Shown: one piece after another, positions 53,829 to 60,656 of the stretch | Position numbering within the stretch: position 1 is the stretch's first letter | Layout of the letters: each line of letters opens with the position of its first letter | From: Saccharopolyspora thermophila | GTDB lineage: Bacteria; Actinomycetota; Actinomycetes; Mycobacteriales; Pseudonocardiaceae | Reading direction: 5' to 3' | Length of the DNA stretch: 64,000 nt | Assembly: GCF_014646075.1 (NCBI RefSeq) | Contig: NZ_BMMT01000018.1 | Coordinates: 50,455-114,454 of the forward strand | Notes under the pieces: model-generated | The model's input: the letters and a program-made list of their open reading frames with translations, nothing else | The model's database searches: none | Told to the model about the DNA's origin: nothing | Program-made: the position numbers and the translations under genes

Positions 53829-54265
53829 GCGCCGAATGGTCTGTTCCCGCGTCTGCGCTCGTGGTGGATACCGGCCCGGTGGTCGCCATGATGAACGCCG
53901 CCGACCAGCATCACGAGGCATGCGCTCGGCTTCTGGTCTCGGTCCCGGGGCCGCTGCTCATCCCAGAGCCGTTGATCACGGAGATCACCTACATGGTTGC
54001 TACCCAGGGTGGCCCGGATGCCGAGGTGCGATTCTTGGAAGACACCATCGACGGCCCGTTCGACGTGGTGTCCATGACGACTGCTGACCGTCGGCGCGTG
54101 GCTGAACTCGTCAGGACGTACGCGAGCCTGCCGCTCGGTACGGCTGACGCGTGTGTCGTGGCACTCGCTGAACGGTTCGGGCTGCACCAGGTCGCCACCG
54201 TGGACCGCCGTCACTTCTCCGTGGTCCGCCCGAACCACATCCCAGCCTTCACCCTACTGCCGTAG
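53825..54265 (+). CDS. PIN-domain toxin (VapC-like ribonuclease)
   Basis: 146 residues from TTG 53825, overlapping the antitoxin stop. PIN fold with the expected acidic residues: Asp15 (VVDTGPVV), Glu53 (LITEITY), Asp108 (GTADACV) and Asp127 (TVDRRHF), which bind Mg2+/Mn2+. VapC enzymes cleave tRNAs or rRNA when the antitoxin is lost, so the pair may stabilise the element in its host. Confidence 0.9.
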   Translation: MSAEWSVPASALVVDTGPVVAMMNAADQHHEACARLLVSVPGPLLIPEPLITEITYMVATQGGPDAEVRFLEDTIDGPFDVVSMTTADRRRVAELVRTYASLPLGTADACVVALAERFGLHQVATVDRRHFSVVRPNHIPAFTLLP

Positions 54266-54277
54266 TTACCCGCGCTC

Positions 54278-54550
54278 CTAGCGCTCTGCCGGGACGTCTG
54301 CTACGAACGTGCCCCGGCCGTGAACCACGACAACGGCGCCCCGCTCGACGAGGTCGGCGACAGCACGGCGGATGGTGCCACGAGCAACGCCGTAGATCTC
54401 TGCGAGCTCCAGTTCAGTCGGCAAACGCGCGCCAGGCGACAGGTCACCCGCTGCGATATCGGCGGCAACGTCGTCGGCAACCTGCTTCCACAGCGTCGCC
54501 GGGCCGTCGTGGTCGATTCGTTCCCTTCGGGACTCCCACACGCATAGCAC
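54278..54550 (-). CDS. Small GntR-type winged-helix repressor
   Basis: 90 residues, consisting of little more than a GntR wHTH (WKQVADDVAADIAAGDLSPGARLPTELELAEIYGVARGTIRRAVADLVERGAVVVVHGRGTFV, in part) with no effector domain. Such proteins (like KorSA of pSAM2) repress AICE replication/transfer genes. Divergent from the gene at 54646; three AGGTAC repeats (54596-54621) lie between them. Confidence 0.85.
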   Translation of the reverse strand: MLCVWESRRERIDHDGPATLWKQVADDVAADIAAGDLSPGARLPTELELAEIYGVARGTIRRAVADLVERGAVVVVHGRGTFVADVPAER

Positions 54551-54595
54551 GATGACTACCCGGTGACCTGCACAAACAAACCACTACATTCAGTG

Positions 54596-54636
54596 AGGTA
54601 CATAGAGGTACAGGAAGGTACTGAGACGCCTATACT
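54596..54636 (+). promoter_or_regulatory. Triple AGGTAC iterons and promoter
   Basis: AGGTAC occurs at 54596, 54606 and 54616, exactly 10 bp apart, followed by a -10-like TATACT (54631-54636). The next GTG (54646) is 9 bp beyond, so the transcript may be leaderless. The iterons cover the -35 region, where a repressor would block RNA polymerase; the divergent GntR protein is the obvious candidate. Confidence 0.6.
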
Positions 54637-54645
54637 CGCGAGTGC

Positions 54646-54930
54646 GTGACCAAGACGTGCCGCAGGGCTGAGGTGGTGCCGTGGATGACCGGTTACGACT
54701 GGCGGCTAGCGCCGCTTCACAGCAAAGCTGCGGAACATGCCGATCAGATCGAAGTACACAAGCTTGGTGGTTGGAAGCCGCACATGGCACGTCGACCCGG
54801 AGAAACCGTCGCCGAGTGGCATGCGCGGTTGGTGTGGTCGTGTTACGTGTGCGGGCAGCGGTTCGAGCGTGGGCAGCGTCAGGAGCTCAACGATCATGAG
54901 GATGCGCATGGCGGTCTGAACCGGAAGTAG
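54646..54930 (+). CDS. Small protein with C2H2-like zinc motif
   Basis: 94 residues from GTG 54646 (possibly leaderless; ATG 54685 is an alternative start). C-terminus CYVCGQRFERGQRQELNDHEDAH has two Cys and two His in a C2H2-like spacing, so a zinc finger is likely; upstream part contains WRLAPLHSKAAEHADQIEVHKLGGWKPH (in part). Probably an AICE-encoded DNA-binding or adaptor protein under GntR control. Not a family I can name. Confidence 0.55.
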   Translation: MTKTCRRAEVVPWMTGYDWRLAPLHSKAAEHADQIEVHKLGGWKPHMARRPGETVAEWHARLVWSCYVCGQRFERGQRQELNDHEDAHGGLNRK

Positions 54931-54986
54931 GTTCCCTGGAGTCTCAGCGAGCAGACCCGAAACCATTGGGTGCAGAATGCTGGTTG

Positions 54987-55484
54987 ATGACAGATACGGA
55001 AGACCTTGACCAGCGCGACAGTCAGCAGGCGTTGGACCATCCAGCTGAGCGTCATCGGTGGCCTGACGGTGCCGATGTGGCTACGGTAGATGCCGCTAGC
55101 AAGGTGACCGAGGCGCTAGAGACCGTCGAGCGGGCACGCGGTCACCTCTACGAGTGGCATCAGTTGATCGGCTCAGCCAACGATAAGCTCAACGCGTCTG
55201 TTCAGGCGCTCAGGGCCACTGGTCACACCGAGCTTGCCGATGCCATCGAACGCGACCTTGTAGGCCGCAACGTTCTTCCCGGCCGCTGGACGTTCCAGGC
55301 GATCGAAGAGTTCGATGAGGGTTATTACGAGGTATTTCGTACCTACGAAGGGCGGGTTCGCCGATCCTTGCTCTGCAGCCGGCGGCATGTGTACGAGGCT
55401 GCTATGAAGGAGGCCGCGCGCAGCGTCGACGAGTCCGGCGCGCCCTTGCCGTGGCATGCAGCGACGCCAGACTCAGGAACCTGA
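54987..55484 (+). CDS. Hypothetical helical protein
   Basis: 165 residues from ATG 54987. Acidic disordered start, then a helical hairpin (KVTEALETVERARGHLYEWHQLIGSANDKLNASVQALRATGHTELADAIERDLVGRNVLPGRW, in part) and EEFDEGYYEVFRTYEGRVRRSLLCSRRHVYEAAMKEAAR (in part). The latter pattern recurs in short actinobacterial proteins without assigned function. Followed by a terminator hairpin at 55495. Confidence 0.65.
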   Translation: MTDTEDLDQRDSQQALDHPAERHRWPDGADVATVDAASKVTEALETVERARGHLYEWHQLIGSANDKLNASVQALRATGHTELADAIERDLVGRNVLPGRWTFQAIEEFDEGYYEVFRTYEGRVRRSLLCSRRHVYEAAMKEAARSVDESGAPLPWHAATPDSGT

Positions 55485-55494
55485 TCCAAAGATT

Positions 55495-55525
55495 CGGCGC
55501 TGCTGGCTTCCACCAAACAGCGCCG
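55495..55525. terminator. Hairpin terminator
   Basis: CGGCGCTG (55495-55502) pairs with CAGCGCCG (55518-55525); the trailing taatcatgttttg supplies a T-rich tail on the plus strand. Ends the 54987 gene and separates it from the convergent pseudogene. Confidence 0.65.
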
Positions 55526-55551
55526 TAATCATGTTTTGATGCAGGGTTCTG

Positions 55552-55997
55552 TTAGATGATCTCAGCTCTCGCCGGGTTCCACCGCCACCCGATTTCCTGA
55601 AGCGCGTCCACACGCGAAAGGATCACTTCGTTCCTCGCGTGTCCTTGCTCTGGCCTGTAGTCCTGAACGTTGGCCGTGGTGGCACCTGGCCACTTTCGGT
55701 AGTGGAGTCCTGGTTCGGCAAGCATGAGTCCGGGTGCCACTGCTTCGACTGCCAACATCAAGGCAACGTCTTCGTCAGCGAACAGGGCAGGCCACCCACC
55801 TAGCGCGCGCACCAACGCGGTGTAGGTGCACATCGTCGTACCAACAACTTGCAGTTCACCGGCTGCTTGTCCATCGCGCAGGATGCCTGCTGGTAACGGC
55901 CCTGGCTCGGGTTGGCGTTGACGACCTGGCCACAACCGGGACAGGTCCCGCGCTTCGGCGCATCCTCGGCATCCGTCCGGCGACTCGAAGAAGGCAT
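55552..55997 (-). pseudogene. Zinc-ribbon / glycosyltransferase-like gene, broken
   Basis: An N-terminal piece from ATG 55997 (MPSSSRRTDAEDAP, CPGCGQVVNANPSQGRYQ) gives a zinc-ribbon-like start. A C-terminal piece in another frame (VVGTTMCTYTALVRALGGWPALFADEDVALMLAVEA, PGLMLAEPGLHYRKWPG; in parts) ends at 55552 and resembles the GGWP...EDxALLLA...EPxxxYRKWPG block of glycosyltransferase-like actinobacterial proteins. The two are joined around 55870 with no open frame and without the expected catalytic DxD region. So the locus looks internally deleted and frameshifted. Confidence 0.45.
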
Positions 55998-56066
55998 GAA
56001 GATCAGTGTGGCAATGATCGCGGCACTGCGGTTCCGTCGAACGAGTGCACCACGACCGGGGCCCGG

Positions 56067-56282
56067 CTAGTCGCGCTCCTGGCGGCGCTGCTCGGCAAGC
56101 TTGCGCATCTCGGCCAGAACGTCTTTGTAGCGCCACCGGTATTGCCCACCTGGGGTGATTACGGCGGGCGTGATCCATCCCTGCTTCGCGTAGTGCGAGA
56201 TCGTCCGCCGCGCCAAGCCAAGCTTCCTGGCCAGCTCCGCACTGGAGATCAGCGGAGCCTCGTCATCGGTCACGAGCCGCAC
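56067..56282 (-). CDS. Excisionase-like MerR-type HTH protein
   Basis: 71 residues. Winged HTH of MerR/Xis type: PLISSAELARKLGLARRTISHYAKQGWITPAVITPGGQYRWRYKDVLAEMRKL (in part). Small single-domain proteins like this act as excisionases or regulators in AICEs. Paralogue of the next gene upstream (56295-56495), 12 bp away. Confidence 0.8.
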   Translation of the reverse strand: MRLVTDDEAPLISSAELARKLGLARRTISHYAKQGWITPAVITPGGQYRWRYKDVLAEMRKLAEQRRQERD

Positions 56283-56294
56283 CCCCAGCGATGC

Positions 56295-56495
56295 TCAGTC
56301 TTCGGCGCGCTGCTTGCGGCCGTGTTCGCGGAGTTGCTGCTTCACCTGGTCGACGTCGAACCGAGCTTGCCCGCCAGCAGTCACGGCCGCAGGCGTGATG
56401 ATTCCCTGGCGCACCCAGCGAGCCACGGTCTGACGAGTCACACCCAGCTCACGAGCAACCTCCGAGCTGCTGACAAGGCGCGCCGAACCAGGCAT
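56295..56495 (-). CDS. Excisionase-like MerR-type HTH protein, paralogue
   Basis: 66 residues from ATG 56495. ARLVSSSEVARELGVTRQTVARWVRQGIITPAAVTAGGQARFDVDQVKQQLRE (in part), same fold as the downstream gene with clear similarity (S-x-E-L/V-ARxLGxxRxTxxxxxxQGxITPAxxTxGGQ). A tandem duplication; the pair may bind as a heterodimer or to two related sites, one perhaps for excision and one for transcription. Confidence 0.8.
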   Translation of the reverse strand: MPGSARLVSSSEVARELGVTRQTVARWVRQGIITPAAVTAGGQARFDVDQVKQQLREHGRKQRAED

Positions 56496-56605
56496 GGCCC
56501 GAAACTACGAACTTCCAGCCACGCCGTCTTTCCTAATGTTACTGTTGTTCCGCAGTTTACAGATGTTCCAGATGTTCCATTCTGGTGCACTTCCGGGAGG
56601 CGGAC

Positions 56606-56842
56606 ATGGACCGTGGGGCGTGGGCGTTCGGCATCCACGGGCTGACCTACGTGTGGCCAGGCGGCGAGGTCGTTCAAGTCTTCGGGTTCGTCGAGTACGT
56701 CCGCCGCCTGGCCGGAGAGGTCGACGATGCGCGGCCGTTCGCCTTCATCCCGGTCCGCGGCTTCACAACCATGGAAGAGTTCCAGACATGGTGCAGGAGC
56801 GGGCCTGGCCAGCACGAAGACGAAGGGCGCTGCTCGGCGTGA
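56606..56842 (+). CDS. Hypothetical small protein
   Basis: 78 residues from ATG 56606, preceded by ccgggagg. MDRGAWAFGIHGLTYVWPGGEVVQVFGFVEYVRRLAGEVDD (in part): a beta-rich start, a helix and a polar tail with FTTMEEFQTWCRSG. Compact and plausible, but no family recognised. Divergent from the HTH pair and convergent with the SUMF1 gene. Confidence 0.55.
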   Translation: MDRGAWAFGIHGLTYVWPGGEVVQVFGFVEYVRRLAGEVDDARPFAFIPVRGFTTMEEFQTWCRSGPGQHEDEGRCSA

Positions 56843-56871
56843 ACCAAGCAGCGCCCATCCCGGCCGTCGAT

Positions 56872-57807
56872 CTAGCCGTTGAGCATCTTCTCCAGCACGT
56901 CGGCGGGCACAACGCACCGGAAGCCGGTGTCGTCGTCGCACATCGTCTCGGCGGCGTCGTTGAAGGAGGAAGGCGTGCAGCGATTGAACGGGCTCGTCCA
57001 GGCCCCGCCCTTCAACTCGCGCCGCCCTGGCCGCGACTCCGTGGAGCACCACTCCCAGACGTTGCCGCACATGTCGTAGACGCCGTACGGGCTGACGCCG
57101 CTCTGGTACCGATCGACCGGCGTCGTGGAGCCGACCCCGTTCTCCCTCACGTTGCACTTCGCCGGGGTCGGTTGGTCGCCCCACGGGTAGACGTTGCCCC
57201 GTGTGCCGCGGGCTGCCTTCTCCCACTGCTGCGCGGTCGGGAGGGCTTTGCCTGCCCACTCGGCGTAGGCAGCAGCGTCCTTCCAGGTCACGAAGACGAC
57301 AGGGTGATCGGCGAGATACTCAGGGAACTTTCCGTCTTCCCAGTGCTGGGGCGGCGTGTGTCCGGTCGCCGCGAGAAACAGGGAGTACTCCGCATTGCTC
57401 ACCGGGTGAACGTCGATGTAGAAGGCGGGAAGCCAAACTGGTTCGTTGCTCGGGCCGGACAAGAAGACGCTCCCGTCGACCTTCACCATGAGGCTGCCAA
57501 CGGCGGGATGCCGCACCTGGCTGCTCCCGATGGGCTCGACGCTGGCCTCACCCTGACTAGCGGAAACTAGCGAGTCGCCGACCAGGTGGGCGAAGCGCGC
57601 TTGCGTTTCCGGGTCGCTGCGAGAGAGGCACGTGTCGAGCGCTGCTTGATTGACCGGCCGCGGACTGATGTCCTTCCCGGCCTTTTCCCAGTTCGAGATC
57701 TGGCGCTCGCTGATGCCGAGGTGCGCGGCGAACTCCTTGAGGCTCATCCGCTTCGCCGCGCGCAACGCCTTGACCTCGGCCCCTGTCCAGTGCTGAACCG
57801 TCGCCAA
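56872..57807 (-). CDS. XRE-HTH fused to a SUMF1/formylglycine-generating-enzyme-like domain
   Basis: 311 residues. N-terminus (about 7-60): TGAEVKALRAAKRMSLKEFAAHLGISERQISNWEKAGKDI (in part), an XRE/Cro HTH. Then ~40 residues of linker and a SUMF1/DUF323 domain (about 100-308): FYIDVHPVSNAEYSLFLAATGH, PVVFVTWKDAAAYAEWAGKALPTAQQWEKAARG (in part), YPWGD, SPYGVYDMCGNVWEWC, ELKGGAWTS, GFRCV. In genuine formylglycine-generating enzymes two active-site Cys near the C-terminus oxidise a substrate Cys; here the corresponding segment reads FNRCTPSSFN with a single Cys, so FGE activity is doubtful. C-type-lectin-like sensing coupled to DNA binding is an alternative reading. Confidence 0.85.
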   Translation of the reverse strand: MATVQHWTGAEVKALRAAKRMSLKEFAAHLGISERQISNWEKAGKDISPRPVNQAALDTCLSRSDPETQARFAHLVGDSLVSASQGEASVEPIGSSQVRHPAVGSLMVKVDGSVFLSGPSNEPVWLPAFYIDVHPVSNAEYSLFLAATGHTPPQHWEDGKFPEYLADHPVVFVTWKDAAAYAEWAGKALPTAQQWEKAARGTRGNVYPWGDQPTPAKCNVRENGVGSTTPVDRYQSGVSPYGVYDMCGNVWEWCSTESRPGRRELKGGAWTSPFNRCTPSSFNDAAETMCDDDTGFRCVVPADVLEKMLNG

Positions 57808-57865
57808 CTGCTACTCCCCCTGCGTGATCTTCCCCCCAGGAGCGTAACCGGACGAAGCGACGTTG

Positions 57866-58645
57866 CTACAGGTGTTCCGGCGGGATTTCGGCGTAAAGCT
57901 CACGTAGGTCGCCAAACACCTTATGGTCGACAGGCCACTCAGTACCGTCCACAGAGCGCACGGGCCTGATGCCGGTTGCCGCATTGGTCGCGAAAGCGGC
58001 GTCCATGTGCGGTAGATCCGAGAGCGTGAGCGGTTCCGTGGTGACTGGCTCGTCGAGGGCCTGGCGGAGCAGTGTCATGGTTACCCCGACCAGGAACTCC
58101 GAACGCGGCCAGACGATCTCACCGTCACGTACGAAGCCGATGTTCGAGGTAGCGATCTCGGAGATCGTGCCGTCTGGATTCAGGAAGAGCACATCGTCGA
58201 ACCCCTCGCGCTGCGCAGAGCGCCGATGCATCATCGCGCCGAAGAGACCGACGTGCTTCACCGCTGGCTCATCTCGCCGGTAGGAAACCGCTTGGAGCCG
58301 CCACGGTTCCGGCTGCGCCTGAGCCGCGGGCCGGGTGGTGACCAAGACGGAAGGTTCAGCGTCGGAGCCGACTGTTCCGAGGTCAATAGCGGGGTCGTAG
58401 ACGGTCACCCTCGCCACAGTGGGCTGCACGCTGCCATGCAGCGCTTGCAGGACATACCTGCGCACGCGATCGGTGTCGAGCTCCACACCGAACAGGTGCT
58501 GGCAGTCCCGGGCCAACCGCTCCATGTGGAGCGACAGACCACGGACACGGTTCTCCTCGACGAGCATCGATGTGAAGTGCCCGTAGTTCGTCAAGGCCAG
58601 TGCCTTGATCTGGTCGATGGTGGCAGGGGCGCCGTTCAATTCCAT
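57866..58645 (-). CDS. Class IV PLP aminotransferase (branched-chain/D-amino-acid/ADC-lyase type)
   Basis: 259 residues from ATG 58645. Fold-type IV enzyme: TNYGHFTSMLV near the N-terminus, LHMERLARDC, putative PLP Lys130 in EPAVKHVG, and the cofactor-binding end FLNPDGTISEIATSNIGFV, plus DAAFATNAATGIRPV. Could be an amino acid transaminase or aminodeoxychorismate lyase-like; the substrate cannot be told. Lies downstream of a promoter region with remarkable repeats (58679-58780) and next to the HTH-SUMF1 gene (58 bp apart, same strand). An unusual AICE cargo gene. Confidence 0.88.
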   Translation of the reverse strand: MELNGAPATIDQIKALALTNYGHFTSMLVEENRVRGLSLHMERLARDCQHLFGVELDTDRVRRYVLQALHGSVQPTVARVTVYDPAIDLGTVGSDAEPSVLVTTRPAAQAQPEPWRLQAVSYRRDEPAVKHVGLFGAMMHRRSAQREGFDDVLFLNPDGTISEIATSNIGFVRDGEIVWPRSEFLVGVTMTLLRQALDEPVTTEPLTLSDLPHMDAAFATNAATGIRPVRSVDGTEWPVDHKVFGDLRELYAEIPPEHL

Positions 58646-58678
58646 GCCTGGTAGCTTCCCACTTTCCGCGCCTCCACT

Positions 58679-58780
58679 GAACCGGCGCTGCACCGAAGTG
58701 CAGTGAAACTTCAGTGCCCGAGGTGCAGTGAAACTTCAGTGTTAGGTGGGGTTTAGGCCAGTTCTCTTCAGCGCCGGTTC
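58679..58780. repeat. Nested repeats upstream of the aminotransferase gene
   Basis: GTGCAGTGAAACTTCAGTG occurs twice (58698-58716 and 58723-58741), a 19-bp direct repeat with a 25-bp period. The pair is enclosed by a perfect 12-bp inverted repeat, GAACCGGCGCTG (58679-58690) and CAGCGCCGGTTC (58769-58780). It lies directly 5' of the aminotransferase start. Suggests an operator array or a structured leader. No known family recognised. Confidence 0.6.
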
Positions 58781-58822
58781 GCTGCACGCTAGTGGTGTGA
58801 CGGCAAGAGGTACAGCGAACCG

Positions 58823-59158
58823 CTACGAGCGTCGTTCGAGTTCTTCGACTCGCTTGGCGAGGTTGGCGAGCTCCGACTTCAGCTCGGCGAGGGCCTTGGG
58901 GACGTCGATGGCGTCTTCATCGGACGGGAGCTGGCTGCTGACGAAGACGCCGACGGACGGCGTGGCGGTCAACCAGCCCTCGTCCTGGAGCACCCGAAGG
59001 GCCTTCTGGGCGGTACCAAGCGCGACGTCGTACTTCTCCGCCACTGATCGATTCCCGGGCAGGCGGTCGCCAGGCGAGAGCGTTCCGGTACGGATCTCGT
59101 GCTTGATCGCCTCGACTACGCGTTGGTAGGCGGCCAGCCCAGGGTTCGACTGCTCCAT
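58823..59158 (-). CDS. GntR-family repressor with coiled-coil tail
   Basis: 111 residues. wHTH AAYQRVVEAIKHEIRTGTLSPGDRLPGNRSVAEKYDVALGTAQKALRVLQDEGWLTATPSVGVFV (in part), then DEDAIDVPKALAELKSELANLAKRVEELERRS (in part), a heptad-repeat dimerisation helix. No effector domain. Divergent from the transfer operon that begins at 59285; the dyads at 59188-59251 lie between. Likely the repressor of conjugation genes. A minus-strand TAGACT about 7 bp before its ATG suggests a leaderless transcript. Confidence 0.87.
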   Translation of the reverse strand: MEQSNPGLAAYQRVVEAIKHEIRTGTLSPGDRLPGNRSVAEKYDVALGTAQKALRVLQDEGWLTATPSVGVFVSSQLPSDEDAIDVPKALAELKSELANLAKRVEELERRS

Positions 59159-59187
59159 ACCGCGAGTCTATCCGTCTGACCTACTCC

Positions 59188-59251
59188 GACATAGATCACC
59201 CGGATGGAGTACTTGCAGACCGATATAGAGCGACCTATATTGGTCTATGTC
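59188..59251 (+). promoter_or_regulatory. Transfer-operon promoter with nested operators
   Basis: Promoter: TTGCAG (59213-59218), 17-bp spacer, TATATT (59236-59241). Overlapping dyads: GACCGATATAG (59218-59228) with CTATATTGGTC (59235-59245), one mismatch; and outer GACATAGA (59188-59195) with TCTATGTC (59244-59251), perfect. A repressor bound here would cover the promoter and the divergent GntR gene's promoter. Confidence 0.65.
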
Positions 59252-59284
59252 AGTCACCGCGACGACAACCAACGGAGAACGAAG

Positions 59285-59638
59285 ATGCTGAAGAACATCC
59301 CGGTGAACATGCAGGGCTACAAGCTGATGATCACGGAGGCCCCGACGCTGAAGATGCGGGAGAACGACAACGGCGAGATGGTGCCGGTCACCGACCGTCA
59401 GGGGGCGCAGCAGTTCGTCGTGTCGCTGTTCGCCAAGCGGAAGCCGCAGCCGGGCGGGTTCGCAGAGAAGGGCGAGGAGATCAAGGTGACCCTGACCGCC
59501 GACCCGGGGCCGGGCTTTGAGGAGGGCACCTACGTCCAGTTGGTCGACGCGACGGCGAGCCACTGGGAGCGCCGGGACGGGGACCGCTTCATGTCGGGCC
59601 TGTCGTTCAAGGCGGACGGTCTGACCCCGCTGGGCTGA
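59285..59638 (+). CDS. First gene of the AICE transfer operon, hypothetical
   Basis: 117 residues from ATG 59285 (aacggagaacgaag upstream). KNIPVNMQGYKLMITEAPTLKMRENDNGEMVPVTDRQGAQQFVVSLFAKRKPQPGG (in part): beta-rich, with an OB-like alternation of strands and turns, Lys/Glu-rich surface. Similar proteins head transfer operons in other actinobacterial integrative elements; a single-strand-binding or transfer-accessory role is only a guess. Followed after 130 bp by a hairpin (59771-59809). Confidence 0.75.
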   Translation: MLKNIPVNMQGYKLMITEAPTLKMRENDNGEMVPVTDRQGAQQFVVSLFAKRKPQPGGFAEKGEEIKVTLTADPGPGFEEGTYVQLVDATASHWERRDGDRFMSGLSFKADGLTPLG

Positions 59639-59770
59639 TTGCGGCGAATTCCGCGCATTTCGTGAAGTAATTCTTCTGCCCGATTCCGGGCTGGCTCTTT
59701 GAGAATTCCAGAGTGGGCCGAGCTTTGCCTTCTTACGGCGCGAATTTAGCCGCGCCGGGGAGGCCATATT

Positions 59771-59809
59771 GACCCCCGGGGATCTGTCCCCTCCGGTTCT
59801 CCGGGGGTC
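59771..59809 (+). terminator. Hairpin in the 59639-59851 gap
   Basis: GACCCCCGG (59771-59779) pairs with CCGGGGGTC (59801-59809), followed by tt. Could partially terminate after the first gene. The rest of this 210-bp gap is AT-richer than its surroundings and shows no gene. Confidence 0.55.
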
Positions 59810-59851
59810 TTCATGACCTTCTGCAAGGCAAGCAGGAAAGGGAGTTTCGCA

Positions 59852-59959
59852 ATGCTGTTGGGTTACTGCGGGGCCTGCCACATCGACCGGTGGCGCTACC
59901 CGCACTCGATGGATGTGAACTGCAAGCGCTTCTGGAAGCTGTTCAGGTGGGGGCAATGA
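59852..59959 (+). CDS. 35-residue Cys/Trp-rich peptide
   Basis: From ATG 59852 (aaagggag upstream): MLLGYCGACHIDRWRYPHS then MDVNCKRFWKLFRWGQ. Three Cys (one CxxC) and several basic/aromatic residues suggest a mini zinc-binding or nucleic-acid-binding peptide. Its stop overlaps the next gene's ATG by 4 bp (ATGA), arguing that it is translated. Too short for most gene finders. Confidence 0.6.
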   Translation: MLLGYCGACHIDRWRYPHSMDVNCKRFWKLFRWGQ

Positions 59960-60168
59960 GTCGACGCTACTGCTCGGATTGGCTGGCTGATCTTGCTAGG
60001 CAGATTCGGGCGATTGAGCAGGACGTGGAGACCTGCACCCGTCGCGCCTGTATTCGCCGCTACGGGGCTCCGAGTTCGCTGGAGACGCTGGGCGTGCGAG
60101 CGGACTTGGAGCACGCGGCGGACGCGCTGGAGTCGATCAGCAAGGGATGGGCCGATGAAGAGATCTGA
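59956..60168 (+). CDS. Small hypothetical protein of the transfer operon
   Basis: 70 residues from ATG 59956. SRRYCSDWLADLARQIRAIEQDVETCTRRACIRRYGAPSSLETLG (in part): helical, three Cys, basic patch, acidic C-terminus (ADALESISKGWADEEI). Overlaps the genes on both sides, so translation is coupled. No family recognised. Confidence 0.6.
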   Translation: MSRRYCSDWLADLARQIRAIEQDVETCTRRACIRRYGAPSSLETLGVRADLEHAADALESISKGWADEEI

Positions 60169-60370
60169 GGGGGCTTGCGCGGTGGGTGCGGAAGCCGCGG
60201 AGTTGGGCTCCATTGTGGAGCAGTTGGCGGCGATCAGTGACCGGCTGGATGTGCTGGACCGGGCGACGGCGGCCAAGTTCGGGGTGAACAACTGGTTGAT
60301 GCCGTTCGCGATGGCCGCGTTGGGGCAGGCGGAGGACAACTTGCGGTCGATCGCGGGCGATTGGAAGTGA
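60155..60370 (+). CDS. Small coiled-coil protein of the transfer operon
   Basis: 71 residues from ATG 60155, overlapping the previous gene by 14 bp. AELGSIVEQLAAISDRLDVLDRATAAKFGVNNWLMPFAMAALGQAEDNL (in part): an amphipathic helix with heptads followed by a hydrophobic segment. Perhaps a membrane-proximal adaptor. No family recognised. Confidence 0.6.
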   Translation: MKRSEGACAVGAEAAELGSIVEQLAAISDRLDVLDRATAAKFGVNNWLMPFAMAALGQAEDNLRSIAGDWK

Positions 60371-60438
60371 TCAGCAATGGGTGTGTTCGGTTTCCACGGT
60401 TCCGGGTGCATCGGTGATTCACAGGAAAGGACGAGCAA

Positions 60439-60639
60439 GTGAAGCGTAACCGCAACGACCAGGCCGCCGAGTCGGTGATCCAGTCCGCGGCTGGCACGGT
60501 CCGGGTGTTCATCGGGGACATTGACGCGCGTGAGGCGACGTTCGGTGTCTCCCGGGGTGTGGTGAACCTGAACTTCGGGCAGGCGGGCACGCACGTGGCT
60601 GTCAACGGCGACATCACCGGCGGGCTGAGCTTTTCGTAA
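60439..60639 (+). CDS. Small beta-rich protein of the transfer operon
   Basis: 66 residues from GTG 60439 (aaaggacgagcaa upstream). Basic start KRNRNDQAAE, then alternating strands (GTVRVFIGDIDAREATFGVSRGVVNLNFGQAGTHVAVNGDITGGLSF, in part). No family recognised; spacing of 17 bp to the next gene. Confidence 0.6.
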   Translation: MKRNRNDQAAESVIQSAAGTVRVFIGDIDAREATFGVSRGVVNLNFGQAGTHVAVNGDITGGLSFS

Positions 60640-60656
60640 GCGGAAGGGGTGGCGCA

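Noticed and set aside
58698..58741. CRISPR array
   Set aside because: Only two repeat units with a 6-bp spacer; no cas genes. Better read as an operator or leader repeat.
58383..58787. 134-codon minus-strand frame upstream of the aminotransferase
   Set aside because: Covers the repeat array and overlaps the aminotransferase in another frame; no ribosome binding site, no family.
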